Shown: one piece after another, positions 53,430 to 64,000 of the stretch
Position numbering within the stretch: the first letter of the stretch is position 1
Layout of the letters: each line of letters opens with the position of its first letter
Assembly (NCBI GenBank): GCA_009760855.2
Contig: WPIO01000125.1
Span: forward strand, 916,001-980,000
Direction of reading: 5' to 3'
From: Cristatella mucedo
Taxonomy: Eukaryota; Bryozoa; Phylactolaemata; Cristatellidae
Length of the DNA stretch: 64,000 nt
Translations under genes and position numbers: made by a program
The notes under the pieces: model-generated
Seen by the model: only the letters and a program-made list of their open reading frames with translations
Databases searched by the model: none
What the model was told of the DNA's origin: nothing

Positions 53430-53595
53430 AGATACATATAAGTCATTTGTAAATCGCCCTAAGAGAACTTAATCTCTATTCAGATTCTTCACATATGTTA
53501 CGGGGCTAGAGCCTACTACCTTAGTCATCAAATACATTCATCCTTGGCCCTTGGTTCGAGGCGAGCAATATCACAGGGCCAAACTAGCGTTTAAT
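53430..53595 (-). mobile_element. SINE-A, diverged
   Basis: Plus-strand complement: AAGAGAACTTAATCTCTATT tail, GGGGCTAGAGCCTACTACCT B-box region, GGGCCAAACTAGCG head. Confidence 0.65.
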
Positions 53596-54059
53596 CATCC
53601 TTATAATTACTTTTGTCGCCGTAGCTGTGTGACAACACTACAAGTAAGGGCGAAAGATCATTGCAATCAATGACTGGCATTCGAATGCAATGGGAAGTCA
53701 TTGCATGTGGCCTATTATGAGACATAAAAGTGGCCTTTACTATGCTTCGCGGGAACTAGCTCTCGAAGCCAGCGTTTCTTTTAAGATTCCAGAGTGAGAG
53801 TGCTGTGGTCACGTCCATTTCGCTACTTCTCAAGCTTGAACAGTTGTGCCTACCAGTCGGCAGTTTGGAACCTATCTAGGTCTGTAAAACCCAACAAAAT
53901 TGCTGTATTTGAGCCACTTTAAAAATGCAGGATCGATAATTACGCACTCAATCTCTCCGATTCTTCTGTTTATGATCGCTTGCGTAATCATCTTAAACCT
54001 GTTCGTTTCACGAGGACCATTGATCTGAAGGGCGGTGATAAAAGAAACTTCAGCTTATA

Positions 54060-55290
54060 ATGATAATAATATCAATAATAGCAATGAATATAATGACATG
54101 ATAATATGATTGTATAGCACCATCAGATAACTTGATATCTTACAAGACACTTCATATGTGCTGTACAAGATGCATGAGAATACGGCTAGTGGTAATGTGC
54201 TTGCCCAGTGTCAGCAAGCATAAGCACACCCAATTCCCAAGATCAATACCCAAGGACCCAGCAGATGCTTCAAAGAAGCAGGCGTATTTTAGCTTCTATT
54301 TAACTGTCGTCAAGTCGGAGGATGTCAGAACGTCAGTTGAGAGTGAGATCCAGCCATTTTTGGATGCATGCGAACTTAAGGCACGGTCAAAGATTTGAGG
54401 TTGGTTCGCGGCACCGCTGAGTGACTTGAGTCGGCAGAGTGAGTGTAATGTTGCCTAACCTGATTGGGAAGTAGCTCTGACAGGTAGACTGGAGCAAGAG
54501 AATGAAGGTACCAAAAAGTGATTAAAAATACCTAGAAGTCGATGTGCTGTTTGCATGAGAGCCAGTGCAGGTCTGCGAGAAAAGGTGTAATGTGGCAACC
54601 ACGACACTCACGACAGCCAAGCCTAACTGCAATGCTTTGCACCAACTGCAGGTGCCTGATTCCACAAGCCGGAAGAAATGCAAGGAGGGAGATACAAAAG
54701 TCGAAGGGGTATGTCAACAATGTTTGGATGTAGTATCCTTACCTAAGAAGGGCCACATTTTTTTCACTTTTACCTAGCTGAAAATAGGCAGACTTGACTG
54801 TGAAGCTGACATGGGGGTCTAGTGAAAGGTTACTTTGGAACCAGATTTCTCCCAGATTTCTCGAAGATTCCACAAGAGATATGCTGTCCAAGCTCATTCT
54901 AAGGGATAGGCTTTCGATTTTGGAGTAGTTGGTTTTATCATCATTCGATTTGAGAGGCTGTTACCATCAAAGTGCAAATGTCATCAAGGGAATTGAGAAT
55001 TTGACGTACTGGAAGGCTAGGACGGATCAAAGCGCAGGAGCAGCTGAGTGTCATCTGCATTGCAATAGAAACCTAGATTGTACTTTGTGATTAAATCGGC
55101 AAGAGGAAGAGTATACATTGGGATAAGCACTGGGCAAAGCACATACCCCTAGAGTACTTCGTATTTTTAGATGGTCGTCCGGTGATTGTTGCCCGTTAAC
55201 ACCAATGGTCTGGAGTCTCCTACCAAGATACGATCTGAACTATTTCAGAACCGTCGCAATGGTGCTTAGGCGAGATGCGAGGCGCTCGAG
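54060..55290 (-). mobile_element. LINE family A, long decayed copy
   Basis: From the 3' side (54065, AT-rich) through the 3' UTR and coding end to the reverse-transcriptase region near 55080-55200 (complement of the YADD and turn segments). Numerous indels. Confidence 0.75.
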
Positions 55291-55299
55291 AAGGCGATG

Positions 55300-56200
55300 T
55301 CAACTCCGCCAATCTTACCCATAATGATGAGGCTGACCTTGTTGCCAATTTGAAAAAGGCGAATAGGACACAAGATGTCCAGTTGGTGCTGGATAAAAAC
55401 GGTGGCACGGGTAGATCGCAGCGAAGGAAAGCTCGAGTCTGATGGATGAAAGGTCGCTTGTTAGAGGATTGCTCAGAAAGAGTGAGATGCACTCGGCAGG
55501 AGTGAGTCGCTTAGGTTGCCAGCAGCGTTTGTACCCACGCATCTAACATTCTTTGAGACGCTGTAGAAAATGCACACAGCAACCCCCCTCGACAATTACT
55601 AAAGGCTACCGACGGTCGTCCAGTCATCACCGGCGGTCCAAGGCTGCGAACGGTTAGGTCTGACTACCTCTTGTACTCGTCACCTTAGCCAGACAAGTAT
55701 CCCGACAGAATCCCCTCTCTTGAATGACCGCTGCTAGTGAAATACATAGAAAATAATGAAAAATGAAAAAATATTGAAATAATGAAATAAAATAATGAAA
55801 TACATAGAAAGAGGCCCCGAAACAGGATGGGGAGGAAGAGCAATCGGCAGCAAAAGCAAGTGGGAGAGACTTTCGAGGTTTTAAGGGTCTAACTGAACTG
55901 GACTGGGGGCGACTGGCTGGCTGCGACCGCCGATTGAGAGCTTTCCCCTGCATCCACACGAGGCGACCGGGTCAATTAAGGTTAGGTAACATAATCCCTG
56001 GGTCGTGCCTTGAAACGCCCAGTAACGTGAAGTTACGCCCTCGAAAGGTACATGTCCAAATCGAGCCCTACAGTCACTGGCTCGAGGGCTAGCTTTAGAG
56101 TCTACTTGTCTAAAATCATCACATCATGAACGGCCATATCGTATAAACGCATTACTGCCAGGAGGTGTGCATATTGGTCCAGACATGAGTAACGTAGCCC
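55300..56200. other. Nothing recognised
   Basis: Unique sequence with a short AAAATAATGAAAT-type simple repeat at 55740-55810. Confidence 0.3.
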
Positions 56201-56209
56201 ATCTCTTGC

Positions 56210-56375
56210 CCCCGAGTCTTAGCCCGCGGTAAGGTGCTCGCTCTGCACGACCCAGGTTGTAGATTCGAGCCCTGCAGTGGGCAATCCTGTATTGCCCACT
56301 GCAAGCGGTGGGGATATCCTTTAATGCTCTTCTGCCGCTATCTAAATGAGGCTGTTATATCAGCTAACATTTTCA
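56210..56375 (+). mobile_element. SINE-B
   Basis: GAGTCTTAGCCCGCGGTAAG head, TGTAGATTCGAGCCCTGCAG B-box region, GGCTGTTATATCAGCTAAC tail. Confidence 0.75.
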
Positions 56376-56949
56376 ATAGCGCAAGTAGCCAAACTGGTGC
56401 TGCGTCTAGCGACGACAGCAACTCGAGAGATTTTTTACCCTTTCCGCGATAGCAAACTGGTCACAACATGGAAATAGATATACGGAAACACACTCCCTTT
56501 AACCTTGTTGAAGCTTACCGCGTGCCAGATGCACTGCAGGCAGCCATTCCCGAGGCAAACTTCTAAGAATGGAGGATCCTCTTTGGGTGGCTGCAGCCGG
56601 CGGACTAAGATCGTATTCAATTACTTTTATGAGGCCAACGCTCCTTGCATGATCATCAACTTTCCAACTTACTCTGGTGTTCATCATGCTCTTTGATGAT
56701 CTTGACCAAGTTCCCTTGATCTTGATAGTTGGAGAGATAGTAACGTAAGTTCTGGATTCTGTAAATGCCGCTAAGGACACATATGGTCAAGCCAGGTCCC
56801 GAGGTCTCAGAAATTCTATGGAGACTGCGACTGCTGAGCTAAACAGTATGAGCTCTGGCTGGTCTTGCTGCTTCGGGGCTTGTTGCGTGTTGTTCCAGAT
56901 GGGGAAGTTGTGAGGCGAGAGTTCGCCTCGGTTATTTCTCAGGGCCTGC

Positions 56950-57700
56950 TTAGATAAGAGTTTGACAGCCTAACTAGTTCAGGCGCTTGTGACATCGCAT
57001 CTCTAATGTTATTGCCACTCTTTTTTAAGGACAGCCGGCCTGCGCGCTTAATCTACCGAAACTTGTGCAAAACTCGGCGGCTTTTCCGATGTGTCAATAA
57101 CGGCATAGCTGCAGTAACATACCACTTTTGCTGAGCTTCGCTGGCTCTCCATCAAGCATCGAATCAATTTCAAGATTTAGGTCAGGCTAGCAAGTCAACT
57201 CTCTCATTTGTAGTAACCTACCTGTCTGACCTCCTTGCTTCTCCAGTCACGTGTTCTAGAAAAACCTGCTTCTCAGAATCTGGTCATCTCACCGTCCCTA
57301 CCACAGTATTGAAATCTTGGTAATCGAGCCGTTAGTTCGCATGCACTGAAAGCCTGGGACTTACTTACAGCAGCAGTCACCTTCTGCAATCACTTTGTCG
57401 CTTTTAAGTCTTAGCTAGAAAAGCATCTGTTTCGTTCAGATTTACATTTGCTCCAGTGAACTTGCATGCTTGATTCCAGTGTATTTTGCATTCGCATCCT
57501 TGTATGATTCAGTGCACGTTACTCGCCGGAATTCTCATTAAGCGATAGCTATATGTATCTTCATGTTTGCTTCAGCATGCTTACCTAAGTATGATGTGTG
57601 CTTGCTTTTATAGGCTTAGTACCATATGTGTAACTTAGCCTTAGGTACTGATTATCTTGCAGCTAATTAAAAAGTGCCTATATACAACCTACTAATATTA
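56950..57700 (+). mobile_element. LINE family B fragment
   Basis: Decayed coding end (the RWLSIKHRINFKI-like frame near 57150, AWDLLTAAVTFCNHF-like near 57360) and 3' region ending near TATTATCATTA at 57690. It resembles the 47.2-kb element in sequence order rather than family A. Confidence 0.5.
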
Positions 57701-58400
57701 TCATTAATGACCACACACCGATCAGAAGCTACCTTGGTTTACTGCCAGGGCTTATTGGATGCGTCCTATAGATAATGGTCAGACCCGCCTGCACTATGTT
57801 CCAGCTCTCTATTTCTTTTACAGCTTGCAGTCATGCAGGCCAGCGTTGGACTGCCCGGATGTGAGTAATTCGGTCATTAGAGGCAGAGCCTTGAAGCCCA
57901 CGAAATGAAGACGATCTTTCCGTTGAATACCACCTTACATAATGTAGCATTCACACGGAGTGGTGATGCTACCTGGGGATGTTAAGGTGCTGCTATCTCA
58001 TGCTGAACACTCACAAAAGCGACTATGAAAAATACCCCTGAGTCAGCTGTACTCATAGCTTTGTTGAGTAGAACTGCAATATGCCAAGTTCGCGCCTAGA
58101 AATCTCGAAAATTTAAGGGTTTCCTGTAAAATAGTCACTGTCACGTGTGGCTTTCTGCTGTCACGTTTTGGGTTACCTTATGCCCACTAATAGATCAGAA
58201 GATTTGGAATCCCTATGTTGGCGTGGCAGCGTTGAAGTGCTCAGCAAAGCCTTGGTAGGCCTAAGAACGGCAGTTTTCTCAATCATCAGGAACATTCCAA
58301 TAGACATCACGGTAAATACACACATACACACACTCACACCTGTATACATACATACATATATAATACCATATATAATTATATACCATATATAAATATATAC

Positions 58401-58553
<153 letters not shown>

Positions 58554-58589
58554 GCATGTATGTAGATACACCTGCTGCATAAACGTATT

Positions 58590-58795
58590 TTATGTAAATG
58601 CACCTGTTTAATACAGCATTGGTTGGTCTTTGAGATTCATCTTTCGTGTGCATGTACCTGCTTACACTGTGCCTGCTGCTTGTGGATGTTACTGCCAATC
58701 ATCTGGTAATGCTTTCTATACAGCAACTGCAAAGTGCCTAGAAAGAGATTCAGCTATTGAGGGTGCTATATGAATGTATTTTCATTATTATCACT
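58590..58795 (+). mobile_element. LINE family A 3' tail
   Basis: 3' UTR scrap and stem-loop AAAGTGCCTAGAAAGAGATT with ATTATTATC tail. Confidence 0.75.
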
Positions 58796-59227
58796 ATGTA
58801 TTGTTGCCTGGTATGACCAAACAGCCGTAAGCAGAAACTTTGACAGTTATTATGGCCCGAAAAATATTTTAATAATGTTTACACTCAATAAACAAAACCG
58901 GCCAAGCTAGATGATTTACGCTGTGCTCCTTCATATGCTAGGCAACCGTCAACCCTTCAACTAATAATCAGGTGCCACAAGTCTGAAGCAGCGAACAGCC
59001 AGGCTGTTATGAGTACATATAGATACGTATTCGACCGTTGTTTCGGGAGTGTCAAGTCGCCGTCCAAGCAATAAAGAGTTAATATTTTATGCGAAATTTC
59101 ACAAAGATTAGGACTGCATACTTGATGCTACAGACGCTTCTGACGGTGGACCATAGGCCCAGAGCCGAAACGACTCATCTGGTGACAGGATAGTCTTGCT
59201 GGTGGCTGTGACAATGAACCACCCAGG

Positions 59228-60705
59228 TTTAATAATAATAATAATAACACATGCTCTAGCATCCTCAGATAAATCAATCTCTTTCTAGACACTTTACATT
59301 TGCTGGAAAGAAAGCGCGATTGAATGGTTAGTAGTAGCATGCTCAATAAACAACAGGAATAACATGGTTAGGGGTGACATGCACATGACATGGTCAGCAT
59401 GCAAGTGTGGTTAGTGGCAGCATGCAGTGTCAACAGGCATCCGCACATAAAAGACAAATCACAGGGATCCACTAAATGCTGTCATAAATAGGTGCGTTTT
59501 TAATATCTTTTATATATGGTCAAGTCAGGGGATGTCGTGAAGCAAGTCGGGAGTGAGATCCAGGCTTTGGGAGCATACGAGCTAAAGGCCGGGTCTCCAA
59601 AAGATTTTAGGTTAGTACGAGGTATTGGTAAACTCTTGGATTCCAAAAAGCAGATGGTACTATGCTTGGCCTGGTGGGGGGGAGTAGATCCGTCAGATAG
59701 GCTGCAACCAAAGAATGAAGGGACCTAAAAGTGAGCGATAAAACCTTGAAGTCAATCTGTTGCTTGATAGGTAGCCAGTGCAGGTCGGCGAGAAGTGGTG
59801 TGATGTGGCAACTGCGACGCTCACGACAGACAAGCCTAGCTGCAGAGTTTTGTACCAGCTGGAAGGCTTCTGATTTCGCATGCCGGTAGGCCAGTAAGCA
59901 ATGAGTTACCGAAGTCAAGACGGGATGTCACAAATGCATGGACCAACTTAGATGTTGTATCCCTGCCTAAACAAGCCTGAATTTTTAATGTTACGTAGCT
60001 GAAAGTAGGCAGACTTGATTGTGGAGCTGATGTAGCCGTCTAATGAAAGGTCACTTTGGAAGATGACATCTAGATTTCGTGCAGATTCAACAGAAGACAT
60101 GCGGGCAAAGCAAATGTTGAGCGATAGCCTTTCCAAATTCTGAATCACACTTGGTTTTCCCATAACTAGTAAGTTGGTTTTACCATCATTCAATTTAGGA
60201 AAATGTACTGCCATCCATGTACGGATGTCATCAATGCATGCAGCAAGGGAGTTAAGAGAATTTGACGTGCTCGAAGGTTCGGAGGGATTAACGCATAACT
60301 GAAAAGCATATAACTGATTGTCATCCGCATAGAAATGAAAGCCTAGATTGTGCTTGGCTATTGCATCGGCAAGAGGAAGAGTATGAACCGTGAAAATAAC
60401 AGGACCAAGCACGGAGCCCTGAGGTACCCTATATTGCAGAGGTTCCTCTGATGATCTTTGTCCATTCACATCAATACTCGGGAATATTCCGGTGAGATGG
60501 AACCTGAACCATTGCAATGCAGTGCCGGTAATGCCCACGCGAGATTAAACGCTCTCAAGAAGAACTGGGTGATCGATAGTATCAATAGCTGCCGAAAGAT
60601 CGAGAAAAACAAGCGGAGATATTCGACCCAGGTCTGCATTCTTAAGTAGGTTGTTGCACTGTCTAGTTCTGTGGGAAATCTGTCTATTTGCACATGCTTA
60701 CGATG
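59228..60705 (-). mobile_element. LINE family A, second longest copy
   Basis: Minus-strand reading: YLRMQTWVEYLRLF start near 60650, MGITGTALQWFRFHLTG (60538), GSVLGPVIFTVHTLPLA, HFYADDNQLY (60325), LNDGKTNLLVMGKPS (60170), AYFQLRNI, then after a frameshift SAARLVCRERRSCHITPLLA (59830) to the 3' UTR and (ATT)n at 59230. The catalytic YADD is intact; frameshifts inactivate it. Confidence 0.9.
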
Positions 60706-61254
60706 CATGTGAGTTTGAATGCAGAAGTTCGAGCACTTACTTGTAAAGGGGAGAGTGACAATAAGAGCTGTAGAGATAGATAGCTTTCGGTATTTCGTGA
60801 GGGCTAAAGTCTAATAGGTGGCGTGTGAGGGCTAAAGTCTAGTGCCGGTCTATGAAATATACTATTTAATCCACACGTTGGTGTCATCGGTTCGGCAGCA
60901 GCTAGCATAAGAGACGACCGGCAGGGCACTAAATCCTTGGCAGCAGCTAGAGCCTCCCCGAAATCCAGGGTTTGTCCGGACTTCGGGCTATCCGAGGCCG
61001 AAGCCAGCAGTAGCCGTGCTATGATAATGACAGCTGCTTAAAAAGTCCTAAACAGCCCACTCCAGAAAGGTTTCTTGGGGCATATATTAAAGCCTCGCTG
61101 AGGACATTGAGAAAATGAAAGCAATCGATTGCTTTCACTACAGGTTTCAGCCAAGTCTACCGGACCAAGTCAAATTGTGTCTAGCCAGCACTCTGACAAG
61201 TCCATCTCATATTACAGCCGCAAAAGCCTTGATAGTAATGTCATAAAGCACCGC

Positions 61255-61535
61255 TTAAAATCGTAAGACTTCAAGAGGTCAGAGAGGCAGAATGGCATGT
61301 CGTCAAAATGCAACGTTCCAAGCAAAGATTTCTCAAAGAAATTCTGTGATCGAGTTCCTTAGCCATCCTCAACCCTTTCTTAATTTATTTTTATCGTCTG
61401 CAGAGATTAAGAGTATGCAACTTGCTCGTCCTCACGAAATTGTACGAAACCTTGTTAATTCTTTCCCTTCAATGCGTATATAATTTTCTACATACAAAAA
61501 CACGCGGCTTCTTCTTGGTAATGATATCCTTATAA
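61255..61535 (+). repeat. Dispersed repeat, unit 1 (possible LINE ORF piece)
   Basis: Shares order and much sequence with 63698-63980, starting AAGACTTCAAGAGGTCAGAG. Translation conserves a VRNLV block (HEIVRNLVNSFPSMR) between the copies, implying a once-coding ancestor. Confidence 0.65.
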
Positions 61536-61634
61536 ATAATAAGCATGTGACGAGATACGAAGCTATTACAAACCTCGGCATTCTGGAGCTTCTCAAAACA
61601 ACTTGACAGTTCTTTGATAGGAAACTATAAAATA

Positions 61635-62060
61635 ATAATAACAATAATAATGCACTCGATAAAGCGCCCTCAGAGAACTCAATCTCTTTCTAGGTGCTTC
61701 ACATTTTCAGCAAAGGGAAGCGCGGTTGAATGGTGATATATCATGGTAATATCATGCTTGATAAACATGAATAACATGGTTAGGGGTGACATGCACAGGG
61801 TCAGTATGCAAATGCGGTTAGTGGCAGCATGCAGTGTCAGCACGAATAAGCACATGAAGGACGAATCAAAGGGACCCACTAAATGCTGTCCTAAAAAGGT
61901 GTATTTATAAGTTCTTTTCAAATGTGGTCAAGTCAGGGGATGTTGTGACGCAAGTCGGGAGGGAGTTTCAGGCTTTGGGAGCATACGAACTACATGCACG
62001 GTCTCCAAAAGATTTGAGGTTTGTACGAGGTATTAGTAAACTGTATAGATGTGTCGCTAG
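61635..62060 (-). mobile_element. LINE family A 3' fragment
   Basis: AATAATAATAACAATAATAA tail, stem-loop complement, 3' UTR complement and end of the coding region to about 62045. Confidence 0.85.
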
Positions 62061-62257
62061 CAAGAACCAAAGCATGCTTGCACGGGGTCCTTCTACGATG
62101 AAACAATGTACCTTGTTATTTGAAGCTTGTATACAAGTCCAAATACAGGAAATGTTGCTGCAAGATATTCTAAGCGAAAATCGAGCTACATGAAAACTTG
62201 GTTAATCCCCAAAGTTGACGATGATTGCCAGCAATACTTCCGCAAATTTTGTTCGCG

Positions 62258-62410
62258 ATCTGGTTTGGTCCAGCGGTTAAGGTGCTCGCCCCGATCAAGG
62301 CCTGGCTGAGGTCGTCGGCTCGAGCCCCCAGGCATATGTAAAGTGCCTGAATAGAGATTATCTCTTGGGGCGATATAGGAATGAATTATATATATATATA
62401 TATATATTTA
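62258..62410 (+). mobile_element. SINE-A ending in (TA)n
   Basis: GATCTGGTTTGGTCCAGCGG head, GTCGTCGGCTCGAGCCCCCA B-box region, tail TGAATAGAGATTATCTCTTG then (TA)n at 62388-62407. Confidence 0.85.
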
Positions 62411-62419
62411 AACTAATTT

Positions 62420-63300
62420 AAACTAACGATGATTTCAATTTTAACGATATAACTATATTATTTTATAGATATCTTTATGTTTGGGAGCAGCCAGCATAAA
62501 AATACGGGTACGCAATGACAATTTATTAACGCGTACTGCAGAGAAACATGATACCATACATTCTTCGATGACTACGGCTGATGGTTTACATGGCTTTTGT
62601 GCTAATCTAGTTCCCGCAAGCATGAACAAGTATCAAATAATGCCCTGTTCTGGCGTCAGGGTGGTTCATAACAGATGTCTAGCAGCCGGCTAGGGCGTCG
62701 AAGCAACCGAGTACAAACTGATTTCGGCTCCTCTGGAGGATTAATTATCTCGCCTATATCCCAGGGGTTAGCCTCGGCATTGCAGATATAAAAGCCCCTT
62801 TGATTGGGATAAATAATAGATCCCGTGGTCAGCCCAGCCAGGAGATGGTCAGTTCCGTGGCTGACGAGCTGATCCGGTGCAGGTGCTCGTGCTCCCCGTT
62901 GCTTCAAAAACATACGGCTTGAGTAATAGGCGACGGGCACCATACAACGTCAAAGTGCGGTCAGAGAGGGTTCATACTATTCACACCGTGGCAAGTGGAT
63001 CGCTCCGCCGTGAATTTTACTAGTACCGAGTAGATGGGGGAATTGCAGCCACCTGTCCACATTTTGAAGGCATTGAGCGAAGCAGCCGGGCCCTCCAGCA
63101 TTGATTGTTGTCGCTTTAAACGCGTGTCTCGTGCACCGCGCACAGGCAGTCATTATTGCAATTTAGATCTCCTGTTTTTTCCTTTATGTGCCATCAAGTC
63201 CCTCGCTTACACTTCCTTCCGCTGCTCTCACTTTTGGTCTTCTCTCTCTCTCTCTGGCGCTCTCCTCTCTTTCCCCTGTTTCTTCCTTTGCACTGCTCTT
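62420..63300. other. Nothing established
   Basis: Unique sequence. Short frames on both strands, without domains or convincing splice sites. A small CT-rich patch lies at 63240-63290. Confidence 0.3.
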
Positions 63301-63334
63301 GAGTGAGTGGATCGATTAAACTTATCACCTTTCC

Positions 63335-63682
63335 TTCACACTTTGCATTTAATAGAACTTGAGCAACTTCCGCCAAGTCTCACTCAATCTTTCCTATCAG
63401 AGACGCTTGAAGGAGTTCTGGCAGACCAGCTTAACTCTCACATTGAAACTTCAAACCTTGAAAATAAGTTCCAGTCTAGTTTTAGAGCTAATCACTCCAC
63501 AGAGTCAGCATTGCTCATTGCTTCGGGTGCATAACGACCTTAAAAGGAATGCTCGCTTAGGTACAGTCTCTCCGCTTCTTCTTTCTGATCACTCGGCAAC
63601 GTTCGATCGCCAAGTCCTACTCGAGCGCCTCTCATCTCACCAGGGCAAATCGGCGAACCAGCTGCGAAAAATCTGTCGGTGA
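63335..63682 (+). mobile_element. LINE reverse-transcriptase fragment
   Basis: Reads FLSETLEGVLADQLNSHIET, then FRANHSTESALL, then (after a frameshift) SDHSATFDRQVLLERLSSHQ, the region before the YADD box in family A. It stops abruptly before that box. Confidence 0.8.
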
Positions 63683-63697
63683 TGCCGTAAGCCTGTC

Positions 63698-63980
63698 TTA
63701 AAATTCTAAGACTTCAAAAGGTCAGAGAGGTAAGACGTGTCCTCGAAACATCATGCTCCAAACAACAGTTTGCCGAAGTGATTCCGTGATCAAGTTCCAA
63801 GCCATTTACAACTGTTTCCCAACTTTTTAATTAGTCTTAACTTCCGCTGGAATTAAAAGTACAAAAACTTGCACCTCGGGAAAGTGTACGAAATCTCGTC
63901 CAGTCTTACCCTGCACAGCGTATGTCATTTATTACCTGCAAAAGAACATGTGGTCTATTCGTGTTAATGAAATTATTTCA
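63698..63980 (+). repeat. Dispersed repeat, unit 2
   Basis: Second copy of the 61255-61535 repeat, starting AAGACTTCAAAAGGTCAGAG and containing LAPRESVRNLVQSYPAQR in translation. Directly follows the LINE fragment and runs to near the window end. Confidence 0.65.
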
Positions 63981-64000
63981 AATAATTAGCACGGGCATGA

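Overview
This is nuclear DNA of an invertebrate animal; the phylum cannot be fixed from the sequence alone. It has spliced genes with GT-AG introns from 40 nt to about 3 kb, many decayed non-LTR retrotransposons, tRNA-derived SINEs and long microsatellites. There is no prokaryotic operon, rRNA gene or CRISPR. Roughly half of the window is recognisable repeat, and most open reading frames over 60 codons are microsatellite, LINE or antisense frames.

The main content is one large gene on the minus strand, about 25.6 kb down to 3.85 kb (possibly starting at 27.7 kb). I assembled 16 exons by reading splice sites and codon phase. All 15 junctions join in frame, giving 1,223 codons after the first assembled splice site plus a stop. 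The product is a single-pass receptor: an N-terminal segment, one Ig-like domain, six fibronectin-III-like domains (five split over two exons each, with phase-1 introns at domain borders), a transmembrane helix, a Trp/Pro juxtamembrane motif resembling Box1, and a tail of about 290 residues ending in three tyrosine motifs matching ITIM/ITIM/ITSM patterns. Architecture and exon phases resemble class I cytokine receptors of the gp130/Domeless type, but a full WSXWS and a STAT3-type YxxQ site were not seen, so the class is an inference. One intron is only 40 nt.

A second, unrecognised gene on the plus strand is supported by phase-matched exons at 51.35-51.97 kb, perhaps with one at 49.92-50.04 kb. 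A possible short gene ends at 46.2 kb with an acidic C-terminus.

The rest is repeats. A CR1/L2-like LINE (family A; FYADD and SAAFDTID reverse transcriptase motifs) is present in more than 20 5'-truncated pieces, best at 42.2-44.3 kb and 59.2-60.7 kb. Its 3' end folds into a stem-loop followed by (ATT)n. A tRNA-derived SINE (SINE-A) carries nearly the same 3' stem-loop, so the LINE probably mobilises it; several SINE-A tails run into (TA)n arrays. A second tRNA-like family (SINE-B) and a second LINE (family B) also occur. Other structures are a 13-bp minisatellite at 48.4-49.0 kb, a 570-bp (CT)n block, a perfect 37-bp inverted repeat beside (TA)n at 26 kb, and several GC-rich unique islands (32.4-33.3, 37.8-39.3, 39.7-41.2, 44.9-45.9 kb) where I could not establish genes.
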